Origin: Nocardia neocaledoniensis
Lineage (GTDB): Bacteria; Actinomycetota; Actinomycetes; Mycobacteriales; Mycobacteriaceae
Direction: 5' to 3'
DNA length: 64,000 nt
Assembly (NCBI RefSeq): GCF_003182135.1
Contig: NZ_QGTL01000001.1
Span: 372,001 to 436,000 of the forward strand
Shown: positions 26,064-34,612 of the stretch, one piece after another
Position numbering within the stretch: position 1 is the first letter of the stretch
Layout: every line of letters begins with the position of its first letter
Notes under the pieces: generated by a model
Databases searched by the model: none
Told to the model about the DNA's origin: nothing
What the model saw: only the letters and a program-made list of their open reading frames with translations
Position numbers and translations under genes: made by a program

Positions 26064-26675
26064 ATGCCGTCGTTCACCCCCACCTCGCCCGCGACGATGG
26101 CGGGTCTCGTCGCCGACCGGCTGACCGAGCTGCCGGGGCACCGCGTACTCGCCGTCGACGGCGCCGACGCGGCCGCGCCGGCCGAGCTGGCCGACCTGAT
26201 CGCGGGAGCGCTCCACACGCGTGGCCGCTCGGCGGCGGTGGTCTCGCTGCACGCGTTCGTGCGGCCCGCGTCGTTGCGGATGGAGTACGGTCGCGACGAC
26301 GAATGGTCTTATCGCACAGCGTGGTTCGACTACGCCGCGGTGCGCCGCGAGATCCTCGACCCGCTACGCTCGGCGGGGCGCTGGCTGCCCGCGCTGTGGG
26401 ACGAGCAGCGCGACCGCTCCGCGCGGGCCGCGGTGCGCGACGCCGAGGCCGACCTCGTCGTGGTGCTGGCCGGGCCGATGCTGCTCGGGCGCGGCCTCGA
26501 CGTCGATCTCACCCTCCGGCTCGAGCTGAGCGAGCAGGCGGGGCTGCGGCGCACGCCGCCGGATCAGCACTGGACACTGCCCGCCCTGCGCGCGCACGCC
26601 GCCGAGAACCCGGAGACCGCCACCTGGACGGTGCGCTGGGATCATCCGGACCGGGCGGCGCTACGCGTCGGCTGA
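26064..26675 (+). CDS. Uridine-kinase-like protein with degenerate P-loop
   Basis: 203 residues related to actinobacterial uridine/nucleoside kinase-like proteins. The usual hallmark VDGxxGSGKTT is replaced by VLAVDGADAAAPAELA (residues 28-43), lacking the Gly-Lys-Thr/Ser that binds phosphate. The later blocks WFDYAAVRREILDPL and ADLVVVLAGPMLLGRGLDVD match the family's DYxxLxxxLLxPL and hydrophobic strand regions. It may therefore bind a ligand without kinase activity. It diverges from tesB and ends at a shared terminator. Confidence 0.6.
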   Translation: MPSFTPTSPATMAGLVADRLTELPGHRVLAVDGADAAAPAELADLIAGALHTRGRSAAVVSLHAFVRPASLRMEYGRDDEWSYRTAWFDYAAVRREILDPLRSAGRWLPALWDEQRDRSARAAVRDAEADLVVVLAGPMLLGRGLDVDLTLRLELSEQAGLRRTPPDQHWTLPALRAHAAENPETATWTVRWDHPDRAALRVG

Positions 26676-26697
26676 ACGGCCGGGCCCGGACACACGA

Positions 26698-26726
26698 ACG
26701 CCCCGACCGGAATCCGGCCGGGGCGT
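26698..26726. terminator. Bidirectional hairpin terminator
   Basis: ACGCCCCGACCGG and CCGGCCGGGGCGT pair around a short AAT loop, with one imperfect pair. It lies between the convergent uridine-kinase-like and lipoprotein genes. Confidence 0.7.
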
Positions 26727-26737
26727 CGCGGGGTGGG

Positions 26738-27235
26738 TCAGGCGCAGGCGACCGACTGCTGGCCCAGGTTGGTCAGCATGGTGCAGGCCCACGACTTCTG
26801 GACCTTCCACTTGCCGTCCTCGGCCACGAACGGCACGTCGACCACGTTGGTCTGACCGTTGAGGGTGAAGTTGGCCTTGGCGTTCACGCTGTCACCGAAG
26901 GAGGTCACCTCGGTGACCTGCACCTGGGCCCCCGCGTCCTGGGCGGCCTGGGCGAGGCGGTTCGGCAGCTCCGGGTCGGCGGAGCCGCCCTGCACGAAGT
27001 CGAGCTTCTGCTCGTTCGGGATCGACGGGTCCAGCGCGGTGGTGAGCTGCTGGTTCAGCTCTTCCACGGTCGGCACGGCGGGCAGGTTCGCGGCCGCGGC
27101 GGCGGTGGTCTTGGCGCTCGTGGTGGTCTTGGCGGCGGGCTTGTCGCCCTTGTCGTCGCTGCAGGCGCTCAGGCCCAGGGCGGCGACCACGGCCAGGCCG
27201 GCGATCGCGACACGTCCGGTCTTCCCAAACTTCAT
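26738..27235 (-). CDS. Mtb12-like secreted lipoprotein
   Basis: 165 residues with an N-terminal signal and lipobox LSAC (Cys at about residue 25), a Thr/Ala-rich linker, then the Mtb12/CFP-2-like domain: PAVPTVEELNQQLTTALDPS and GKWKVQKSWACTMLTNL. A Cys pair near the C-terminus (in SWAC and SVACA) probably forms a disulfide. The mycobacterial homologue is an exported antigen of unknown function. The ATG at 27235 is chosen because it opens the signal peptide; the 369-codon upstream reading is antisense noise. Confidence 0.8.
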   Translation of the reverse strand: MKFGKTGRVAIAGLAVVAALGLSACSDDKGDKPAAKTTTSAKTTAAAAANLPAVPTVEELNQQLTTALDPSIPNEQKLDFVQGGSADPELPNRLAQAAQDAGAQVQVTEVTSFGDSVNAKANFTLNGQTNVVDVPFVAEDGKWKVQKSWACTMLTNLGQQSVACA

Positions 27236-27435
27236 CCACTCGTCCTTACGTCGGGTCGGCGTTCTCGCCCGGTGGGCGACGGCACGGACCCGCGCCACAC
27301 GACGCAGGCCTCGATGCCACAGCCCGGACGCTACCCAGCGATGGTGTGGAAACTCTGAGAACGGGGCCACGATGCTCTGTGATCCCGCCGGCCGATCGCT
27401 CCGGCACCGCACAGGGATTCGCGGCCGGCGTGGTG

Positions 27436-28227
27436 TCAGCGCAGGGCGGCGATCGCGGCGAGCAGCCGGGCGTGGGTCTCGGCGTCGGCGGCGGCGATCA
27501 GCCCGTGCGGCGCGGTGTCCAGGGGTTGTCCGGCCAGACCGGTAACCACGCAGCCCGCGGCCCGGCACACGGCGATCCCGGCGGCGAAATGGACGCTGTC
27601 GCTGACGTCGCCGCCGGTCACGTAGGCGGCGCGGCGACCCGCCGCGACCCAGACCAGGGCCAGCGAGGTGGACAGCACACGCGGATGGAACGCCTCGGCG
27701 AATGCGGGAGCGTCGAGCAGCCGGGCCGGAGTCGACCAGGGAAAGGGACCGTCGAGATCGACGTCCACGAGGCGGTTGTCGGCCTCCGGGCGTAATCGCT
27801 GGTCGACGCCGTCGCGGCGGGCGAAAGCGCCCTCGCCGTCGGTCCACAACACCTCGTCGGCGAAGGGGGCGCCGACGGCGGCGGCGGTGACGGCCGATCC
27901 GGTCCGCAGCGCGACGTTCACCGCGACCGACGGCGTGCCGACCGCGAAATTGCGGGTGCCGCAGAGCGGATCGATCAGCCAGGTGCGGTCGGCGCCCGCC
28001 GCGCCGGTGAACCCCGATTCCTCGCCGAGGAACCGGTCACCGGGGCGCGCCTCGGCGAGGACGCCGAGGATGGCCCGCTCGGCGGCCAGGTCGGTCTGGG
28101 TGGCGAAGTCGTCACCCTCCTTGGCGTAGCGGGTGACGGGAGCCAGGTACGCGGAACGGATCAGTTCCGAGGCGACTTCTGTTGCGCGGACAGCGATTTC
28201 GACGTCAGTGTGGTGCACCGTTGTCAC
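27436..28227 (-). CDS. Inositol-monophosphatase-family protein with altered metal site
   Basis: 263 residues with the IMPase fold. GEES is intact (about 68-71). The key WxxDPxDGTxNF motif reads WLIDPLCGTRNF (83-94), with Cys89 where the second metal-binding Asp should be. The C-terminal WDxAAG motif reads VHFAAG (212-217), with His213 for the metal Asp. Two ligands are changed, so ordinary magnesium-dependent inositol phosphatase activity is doubtful. I recall a DPxCGT form in other actinobacteria, suggesting a subfamily rather than a mutation. The GTG start has no clear ribosome-binding site. Confidence 0.75.
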   Translation of the reverse strand: MTTVHHTDVEIAVRATEVASELIRSAYLAPVTRYAKEGDDFATQTDLAAERAILGVLAEARPGDRFLGEESGFTGAAGADRTWLIDPLCGTRNFAVGTPSVAVNVALRTGSAVTAAAVGAPFADEVLWTDGEGAFARRDGVDQRLRPEADNRLVDVDLDGPFPWSTPARLLDAPAFAEAFHPRVLSTSLALVWVAAGRRAAYVTGGDVSDSVHFAAGIAVCRAAGCVVTGLAGQPLDTAPHGLIAAADAETHARLLAAIAALR

Positions 28228-28275
28228 GGTACGTCCGGCGGGGTCGCCGAGCGGTCGTCTCCGGCACCGATCACA

Positions 28276-28288
28276 TCACGAAACGTGA
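28276..28288. promoter_or_regulatory. Inverted repeat TCACG-AAA-CGTGA
   Basis: Perfect 5-bp arms 49 bp upstream of the IMPase-like gene, in the 96-bp gap after the TauE-like gene. It could be an operator; no regulator is adjacent. Confidence 0.3.
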
Positions 28289-28323
28289 CACATCACCCGA
28301 CCGGCGCGACAGGTGACGGTCCG

Positions 28324-29082
28324 CTACCGCGCGAGATAGACAGCCAAGCCGAGCCCACAGATGCCGACCGCGACCCGCAAGACGTTCGGCGGGATCACCC
28401 GCACCACCGGCGGCCCACACCAGCCACCCACGAAGGCGCCCGCCCCGAGCGCCAGCGCCGCACCCCAGTGCACCGGACCGAACGCCGCGAAACCGACGGC
28501 GGCGACCAGATTGGCGATGCCGAGCAGGAAGCTCTTGAGCACCGAAGCGCTCCACAGGGATTCGGAGGTACACAGCAGCATCATCGACAGGTAGATCACC
28601 CCGGCCCCCGCGCCGAAGTAGCCGCCGTAGACGGAGATGAGCAGGATGCCGACGGGCACGATCCACGGCGACTGGAGCTCACCCACATGGCGGCGCACGA
28701 TCGGCTGCACCAGCAGCGCGAGCGAGGCGGCCGCGACCAGGAACGGGACGACGACCTCGAACGCGCCCGCGGGCGCCACCAGCAGCGCGAGCGCGCCCAG
28801 CAACCCGCCGAGCGCCGCGAGCACGGCCCACCGCACCAGAGTGCTCCCCCGGTCGGCGAGTTCACGCCCCGAGTTCGCGGTCGCACCCACCCCGACCGCC
28901 ACCATGGCGACGGTGTTGGTGACATTGGCCGCGACCGGCGCCAGCCCGACGGCCAGCAACGCCGGATACGACACGATCGAAGCCATCCCGGTGACGAAAC
29001 CCACCAGCCCGGTGAAGAATCCCGCGACGACCAGCAAGAAGAAGTCGAGCGCGGTCACAGACCGACTGTACGGTACGCCCAT
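28324..29082 (-). CDS. TauE/SafE-family membrane permease
   Basis: 252-residue protein with about eight helices and the two family motifs, GLVGFVTGMASIVSYPALLAV and SVYGGYFGAGAGVIYLSMML. The family exports sulfite or organic anions. It is a distinct second member, with little likeness to the cassette A permease outside the motifs. ATG 29082 is accepted; a GTG at codon 9 is possible. Orientation is the same as the IMPase-like gene downstream, 96 bp away. Confidence 0.85.
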   Translation of the reverse strand: MGVPYSRSVTALDFFLLVVAGFFTGLVGFVTGMASIVSYPALLAVGLAPVAANVTNTVAMVAVGVGATANSGRELADRGSTLVRWAVLAALGGLLGALALLVAPAGAFEVVVPFLVAAASLALLVQPIVRRHVGELQSPWIVPVGILLISVYGGYFGAGAGVIYLSMMLLCTSESLWSASVLKSFLLGIANLVAAVGFAAFGPVHWGAALALGAGAFVGGWCGPPVVRVIPPNVLRVAVGICGLGLAVYLAR

Positions 29083-29196
29083 TCGGCATCTTTGCGGGCC
29101 TCAGGTGAGTGCGGTGACCATCCGGGCGGCCAGTGCGCGGGTGCGCTCGGCGGTGACCGCCGGGGGTGCCGATCACCGAGCGAAGCGCGAGACGGC

Positions 29197-29228
29197 GGCG
29201 GGCGCCGTGCACACGCACGACGCCCGCC
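29197..29228 (-). terminator. Probable terminator after pdxS
   Basis: GGCGGGCG (29197-29204) pairs with CGCCCGCC (29221-29228). An inner CGTG/CACG pair and a short loop extend the hairpin, 30 bp beyond the pdxS stop. Confidence 0.55.
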
Positions 29229-29257
29229 GGAGGACCTGGATGGTCGGTGGTCTCAGC

Positions 29258-30178
29258 TCACCAGCCGCGCTCGGCGAGGCGGTGGGGCTGGGGGATCTCC
29301 TCGACGTTGATGCCGACCATGGCCTCGCCCAGGCCGCGGGAGACCTTGGCCAGGACGTCCGGGTCGTCGTAGAAGGTGGTGGCCTTGACGATGGCGGCGG
29401 CGCGCTGCTCGGGGTTGCCGGACTTGAAGATGCCGGAGCCGACGAACACGCCCTCGGCGCCCAGCTGCATCATCATGGCGGCGTCGGCGGGGGTGGCGAT
29501 GCCACCGGCGGTGAACATGACGACCGGCAGCTTGCCGGTCTGGGCGACCTCGCGGACCAGCTCGTAGGGCGCCTGCAGCTCCTTGGCGGCGACGAACAGC
29601 TCGTCCTCCGACAGCGAGGTCAGGCGGCGGATCTCGGCGCGGATGGTGCGCATGTGGGTGGTGGCGTTGGAGACGTCGCCGGTGCCGGCCTCACCCTTCG
29701 AGCGGATCATGGCCGCGCCCTCGGTGATGCGGCGCAGGGCCTCGCCCAGGTTGGTGGCGCCACAGACGAAGGGGACGGTGAAGTTCCACTTGTCGATGTG
29801 GTTGGCGTAGTCGGCGGGGGTGAGGACCTCGGACTCGTCGATGTAGTCGACGCCCAGGCTCTGCAGGATCTGCGCCTCGACGAAGTGGCCGATGCGGGCC
29901 TTGGCCATCACGGGGATGGACACGGCGGAGATGATGCCGTCGATCATGTCCGGGTCGCTCATCCGGGAGACGCCGCCCTGGGCGCGGATGTCGGCCGGGA
30001 CCCGCTCGAGCGCCATGACGGCCACCGCGCCGGCGTCCTCGGCGATCTTGGCCTGCTCCGGGGTGACCACGTCCATGATCACGCCGCCCTTGAGCATCTC
30101 GGCCATGCCGCGCTTCACGCGGGCGGTGCCGACGGTGGTGGTGGTCTCAGGCGTAGTCACGGCTGTCTCCTGTGTCAT
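29258..30178 (-). CDS. pdxS: Pyridoxal 5'-phosphate synthase lyase subunit PdxS
   Basis: TIM-barrel enzyme that makes PLP from ribose 5-phosphate, glyceraldehyde 3-phosphate and ammonia from PdxT. Conserved blocks: [19 protein letters not shown] (with the catalytic Asp), [33 protein letters not shown] (catalytic Lys), GEAGTGDV and [11 protein letters not shown]. The ATG at 30178 gives 306 residues; a TTG nine bases upstream is less likely. It is one of the most conserved genes in the window. Confidence 0.97.
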   Translation of the reverse strand: MTQETAVTTPETTTTVGTARVKRGMAEMLKGGVIMDVVTPEQAKIAEDAGAVAVMALERVPADIRAQGGVSRMSDPDMIDGIISAVSIPVMAKARIGHFVEAQILQSLGVDYIDESEVLTPADYANHIDKWNFTVPFVCGATNLGEALRRITEGAAMIRSKGEAGTGDVSNATTHMRTIRAEIRRLTSLSEDELFVAAKELQAPYELVREVAQTGKLPVVMFTAGGIATPADAAMMMQLGAEGVFVGSGIFKSGNPEQRAAAIVKATTFYDDPDVLAKVSRGLGEAMVGINVEEIPQPHRLAERGW

Positions 30179-30327
30179 GTGCGCCAATCAGGTCGCTCGG
30201 GATGGACACGTCGATTCTAGAGCCGCCCGGAATCGGCCTTCATAGCCAGTTGAAGTCCACTGGCCTTGCCACGACCAGCGGCGATCCGATCCCGGACCGC
30301 CGCTGGCCTGCTCGAGTGGCCCGGATC

Positions 30328-31512
30328 TCAGTGCGCCTCGACCCGCACGGTGACGTCCGCGCGGCCGTGCCGGACGCGGTCGCCGAGCACGACCGCGGCG
30401 GCGAGCGCGGCCGCCGCGCTCGCGCACCACAGCGCCGCGACCGGGGTTCCGGCCGCGTCGACGACCACACCGGCCGCGATCGGGCCGAGGACCGCGCCGA
30501 TGTTGAGCGCGGTGGTCGCCAGGGCGCCGGCCAGGCGCGGCGCGGTCGGTGCGGCGGTCCGGACGATCGTGGCGATGAGGGCGGAGCCGACGCCGAACGC
30601 GACGGCGCCGGTGACGAGGGTCATGGTCGCGAGCCCCGCGATCGTGTGCGCGGTCACAGCGGCCAGCGCCCAGGCGCCGACCGATCCGGCGGTCCCGGCG
30701 GCGATGATCGCGCGGCCGTGGCGGTCGCCGTAGCGGCCCGACAGCGTGACCCCGGCGAACGAGCCGAGCCCGAACAGCGCGAGCACCGCCGGGATCCAGC
30801 GGCTCTCGGCGCCCGTGGTCCGCGCGGTGACGGCGCCGAGATAGGTGAACGCGGCGAAGGTCGCGGCATTGACCAGCACCCCGGCCAGGACGGCCACCCG
30901 CACCTCGCGCAGGCCGAGCACGGCCCACTCCGACCGCATCGACCGACCTCGCGTCCGGTCGCCTGCACCGTCACGGGGCACCAGCACGGCCACCGGAACC
31001 AGCACGACGGCGCTCACCACGGCGACAGCCCAGAAGGCCGATCGCCAGCCCCACTCCTGGCCGAGCAGCGTTCCCGCCGGGACACCCGCGACGCAGGCCA
31101 CGGTCACCCCGGACACGACGACGGCGGTGGCCCGGCCGATCAGCGCCGGGCCGACGAGTCCCGGCAGCGCGGCCAGCACGGTCGCGAGGAATCCCGCGTT
31201 CGCGACCGCGGCGAGCACCCGCGTCCCCACGAGAACCGGGAAGTCGGTCGTGACGGCGGCGGCGACATGCGCGAGAGCGAACAGCGCGAGAAACGTGGTG
31301 GCCGAACGCCGTAGCGGCCACCGGCCCGCGGTGGCCGCCATCGTCGGCGCGCCCAGCACCATGCCGACGGCGTACACCGAGGTCAGCAACCCTACGGTCC
31401 CGAGCGAAACATCGAAGTCGGCGGCCGTGGCCGCCAGCAATCCCGACATCATGAATTCCGAGGTGCCCTGCGCGAACACCGCGACAGCGAGCACGAAAAC
31501 CCCGATGGGCAT
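30328..31512 (-). CDS. MFS exporter, chloramphenicol-efflux-like (DHA1)
   Basis: 394 residues with twelve helices. The N-terminus PIGVFVLAVAVFAQGTSEFM and the block GLLTSVYAVGMVLGAPTMAA are typical of the Cmx/CmlR/AraJ group of drug exporters. The C-terminal half keeps GVTLSGRYGDRHGRA, the MFS loop motif. ATG 31512 has GGAG 11 nt upstream. The substrate is unknown; export of a phenicol-like drug or sugar is only a family hint. No local regulator is adjacent. The 281 bp upstream (31513-31793) hold no gene that I can support. Confidence 0.85.
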   Translation of the reverse strand: MPIGVFVLAVAVFAQGTSEFMMSGLLAATAADFDVSLGTVGLLTSVYAVGMVLGAPTMAATAGRWPLRRSATTFLALFALAHVAAAVTTDFPVLVGTRVLAAVANAGFLATVLAALPGLVGPALIGRATAVVVSGVTVACVAGVPAGTLLGQEWGWRSAFWAVAVVSAVVLVPVAVLVPRDGAGDRTRGRSMRSEWAVLGLREVRVAVLAGVLVNAATFAAFTYLGAVTARTTGAESRWIPAVLALFGLGSFAGVTLSGRYGDRHGRAIIAAGTAGSVGAWALAAVTAHTIAGLATMTLVTGAVAFGVGSALIATIVRTAAPTAPRLAGALATTALNIGAVLGPIAAGVVVDAAGTPVAALWCASAAAALAAAVVLGDRVRHGRADVTVRVEAH

Positions 31513-31793
31513 GAGTGATCCATTCTCCGGACTTCGGGACGCCCCGCACGCGAGACGTCCGAGAGGACGCGGCGGGCCGGGAGACCCTGCCGCGAGGAAA
31601 TCGGCTGTCCGGCGTCGCGAACGAGACGTGCCGCACCGGCGCGGTGGGACACGTACGCGCACAACGCCGCCCGGCCCGCAGGCCGGACGGCTACCTTCTG
31701 GACGCCTCCGGAGAATTCACGCCGCCACTCTAACGGCGATGGGCACCGCGATCCAGCGGATTATGGGACGCCCCCGCGACCTTCGCGGTCGCC

Positions 31794-32213
31794 TCAGACC
31801 CGGACATGGGTGTTGTGGAAGCTGGTGAACAGCCACCGTCCCGCCGCGCACACCGCGACCCTGGTCTGGATCGATCGTTCGGGGCCGGCCGGCGCGTCCG
31901 GCGGTGCCGGGCGTGGCGTCAGGGTGATCAGGACGGCGGTGTCGGGAGCGGGGAACCGCAGAGTGCGCCGCAGCGGTTCGGCCAGGCGGGTGCCGCGCAT
32001 GAACCCGTCGAACCCGCGCTGCATCTCGATCGCCAATTCCACACGGCCTCGCAGGAATTCGCCGATGACGGAGACGAAGTCGCAGTCCTCGGTGAACGTC
32101 GCCGCGAAGGCGGCGCCGTCGCCGGCGGCCCAGGCGTCCATCTGGCGGTGGAGCAGGTCGAGCACCGCCTGCTCGGCGGTCGCGGTGTGGTCGGGTGTGC
32201 TCTCGATCGTCAT
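31794..32213 (-). CDS. SnoaL/SgcJ-like small protein
   Basis: 139 residues of the NTF2-like/DUF4440 type. LLHRQMDAWAAGDGAAFAAT and FTEDCDFVSVIGEFLRGR are the usual first helix and strand, and the end WLFTSFHNTHVRV is typical of the SgcJ/EcaC group. The fold makes a small ligand-binding or catalytic cone; function here is unknown. The ATG at 32213 is preferred over the GTG nine bases earlier. It diverges from an XRE regulator, which may control it. Confidence 0.7.
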   Translation of the reverse strand: MTIESTPDHTATAEQAVLDLLHRQMDAWAAGDGAAFAATFTEDCDFVSVIGEFLRGRVELAIEMQRGFDGFMRGTRLAEPLRRTLRFPAPDTAVLITLTPRPAPPDAPAGPERSIQTRVAVCAAGRWLFTSFHNTHVRV

Positions 32214-32299
32214 GCCGACCACGCTGTCAGCGGTGGGTCATCGGCTCAATGACCTCCTGGGTCATGGAGCGGATGATGCGGCGGGCCTACCCTGGCACG

Positions 32300-33124
32300 G
32301 TGAACAGTCCGGCTCGCGACAGTCCCGTCGGTGCGCTGCTGCGCGAGTGGCGACAGCACAGGCGGATGAGTCAGCTCGACCTCGCCCTGGCCGCCGACAG
32401 CTCGGCGCGCCACCTGTCGTGCGTGGAGACCGGCCGGGCCAAGCCGAGCCGAGCGATGGTCCTGAAGTTGTGCGAGACGCTGGATGTGCCACTGCGCGAA
32501 CGGAACACGGTGCTGCTCGCGGGCGGTTTCGCCCCGGAGTACCGCGAGACCGGGCTCGACGACACCGATGCCGACGGCGCCCGGACCGCCCTGGAGACCG
32601 TGCTGGCCGCGCACGAACCGTATCCCGCGGTGGCGGTGGATCGGCACTGGAACGTGGTCACCACCAATCGGGCGATGGGCCTGTTCAGCGAGGCCGCGCC
32701 CACCGCACCCACCGGCAGGCCGGCCAATGTCTACCGTCTCGCCCTGACCCCCGACCCGCCGGACGCGACGGTCCGCATGGTCAATTTCCTCGAGGTCCGC
32801 ACCTACCTGCTCGAACGGTTGCTGCGGCAGGTCCGCGCCACCGGCGACCCGGTCCTGCGCGCCCTCTACGACGAGGTCAGCGCCTATCCCTTCCCCGTGG
32901 ACGACGCTCCCAGCCCCGCCCCGATCCCGGTCGGCCCCTTCGCGGTCCCCTTGCGTATCGACACCCCAGCCGGGGAACTCCGCCTGTTCAGCACCATGGT
33001 CACCTTCGGCGCTCCGGCCGACGTCACCCTCGCCGAACTCGCCGTCGAACTCTTCTATCCCCTCGACGACCACACCGCGACCACCCTGCGCGCCCTCTAC
33101 GACTCCGCGCCCGGCGGCTCCTGA
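32300..33124 (+). CDS. XRE-family regulator with MmyB-like ligand domain
   Basis: 274 residues. The N-terminal HTH (about 12-65) contains LLREWRQHRRMSQLDLALAA and SCVETGRAKPSRAMVLKL. The rest matches the MmyB-like domain of actinobacterial regulators: AVAVDRHWNVVTTNRAMGLF, NVYRLALTP and the C-terminal LFYPLDDHTATTLRALY. GTG 32300 has no ribosome-binding site, but a TACCCT -10-like box (32288-32293) ends 6 nt before it, so a leaderless transcript is likely. It diverges from the SnoaL-like gene by 86 bp. Confidence 0.8.
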   Translation: MNSPARDSPVGALLREWRQHRRMSQLDLALAADSSARHLSCVETGRAKPSRAMVLKLCETLDVPLRERNTVLLAGGFAPEYRETGLDDTDADGARTALETVLAAHEPYPAVAVDRHWNVVTTNRAMGLFSEAAPTAPTGRPANVYRLALTPDPPDATVRMVNFLEVRTYLLERLLRQVRATGDPVLRALYDEVSAYPFPVDDAPSPAPIPVGPFAVPLRIDTPAGELRLFSTMVTFGAPADVTLAELAVELFYPLDDHTATTLRALYDSAPGGS

Positions 33125-33225
33125 ACCCGTTCAACGCCTGACCACCCACACGGCCGGGGGCACATCCCACCCGGGGCGGACGCCGCTCCTCGCAGCGGGC
33201 GCGCATCGATCAGCTCCGTCGCCGG

Positions 33226-34428
33226 TCAGTCCGGCATGTCGTCGAACTCGACGTCCTCCCGGTCGGCGCCGCGCAGCTGTGCCACGCGTCGCGCTTCCTC
33301 GCGCAGCTGGGCGCGGAGCGCGGGGCGGAGCGGTGCGAACAGCGTGACGGTGACGGTCAGGACGCGGCCGCGCTTGCGGGGCCGCCAGATTCCCGCGATG
33401 GCGCCGTCGGCCAGGACCGTACCGGGCGCGCCCACCGATTTCCACACGGCCCGTTGATGTTTCAGGTCGACGATGGTGGCGCGATCACGCATCTGGGTGT
33501 ACGGATCGCCGGGCGGCAACAGCCGTACCCCGCGGGCGTCAGCGGATCGCAGATCGTCGACGTGCTCGGCGAGGATCCAGGTCTGACGTCCGTCGAAGTC
33601 GACCGGCGTGAGCTCATCGGCGATCGACTCCCACCACGGATCCGCGTCCGTGGTGTCGATCCCCAGCCAGGCGGCGAAATCCTCGCGGGTCGACGGTCCG
33701 TAGCAGCGCAGGTACCGGCGCAGCAGCGCGGCGCGGGCTTCACCCGGTTCGGTCCGGGGCAGCGGTTCGCCCAGCCATTCGTCGAGCAGGACGAAGGGCG
33801 CCGTGTTCTTGCTGCGCGGCGCCAGGCAGACGGTCCCGCGCAAGGTCAGGATCCGCACGCAGAAGTGGACCACCGCCTCCCCCAGCGGCTGGTTCGCGCT
33901 GTATGGTCCCGGCTCCCGCCAGGCCTCACGGCGGGCCTTCGTCAACGTTTCCGCGATCCGCGCGGCCACCTCCTCGCCGAGTTCGGTGATCGCCATGGCG
34001 CGACCGGACAGCACCGGGCCGATCGCGTCGGCGGTGCGGTCGACCGCCTCGTCCAGGCCGAGGTCCAGGGTGCGCAGCGCCTGCTCGACCCCGTTGATCA
34101 GGTGCAGCCGCCCGGCCTCGGTCGGCGGGAGGACGCCGGCGGTGAAGACGGGCGCGTCGACGGTCGGGAAGAAGAACGGCGCGCCGCGCAGACTCCAGGT
34201 CTGCAGCAGCGATTTCTCGTCAGCCACCAGCCGATCGAAGCCTTCCGGGGTGACGTCATCGACCCGGGCGTGCAGGGCGAGCAGCGCCGACCCCGGCGGA
34301 CTGTTCTGCACCGCGCACGCACCGGCGGCCGCGAGGAGATCGTGACACCGCGTAGCGAGGTGATGCGCGCGGAGCCGAAACCCCAGCACCTCACCGGTCG
34401 ACACCGCCATCCTGGCCCGTCCAGCCAC
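33226..34428 (-). CDS. Winged-helix AlkZ/YcaQ-like (HTH_42) protein
   Basis: 400 residues of the DNA-glycosylase superfamily that includes AlkZ and YcaQ, which unhook DNA crosslinks. The conserved start RLRAHHLATR is followed by AVQNSPPGSALLALHARV, the place of the catalytic Gln motif; it reads Q-N-S rather than QxQ. Later blocks are CYGPSTREDFAAWLGI, with the winged helices, and a C-terminal GIWRPRKRGRVLTVTVTLF. Whether it excises bases is not certain. It converges on the XRE gene. An in-frame ATG 18 bases downstream is an alternative start. Confidence 0.78.
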   Translation of the reverse strand: MAGRARMAVSTGEVLGFRLRAHHLATRCHDLLAAAGACAVQNSPPGSALLALHARVDDVTPEGFDRLVADEKSLLQTWSLRGAPFFFPTVDAPVFTAGVLPPTEAGRLHLINGVEQALRTLDLGLDEAVDRTADAIGPVLSGRAMAITELGEEVAARIAETLTKARREAWREPGPYSANQPLGEAVVHFCVRILTLRGTVCLAPRSKNTAPFVLLDEWLGEPLPRTEPGEARAALLRRYLRCYGPSTREDFAAWLGIDTTDADPWWESIADELTPVDFDGRQTWILAEHVDDLRSADARGVRLLPPGDPYTQMRDRATIVDLKHQRAVWKSVGAPGTVLADGAIAGIWRPRKRGRVLTVTVTLFAPLRPALRAQLREEARRVAQLRGADREDVEFDDMPD

Positions 34429-34612
34429 CGACCGCCTCCCGATCGTCGCTGCGTACCCGCATTACCCATTCGGCCCTCGACCACCGTGGCCGACGTCCCG
34501 GCACCGCTCCCGGAATCCGAACGATCGCACCACCCCCGTGGGGTAGCGCCACGCATCCAGAGCGACAGCGGACGGCCGCCCTGGCGGAGTGGCTCCACCG
34601 CCGCGAGGAAAC

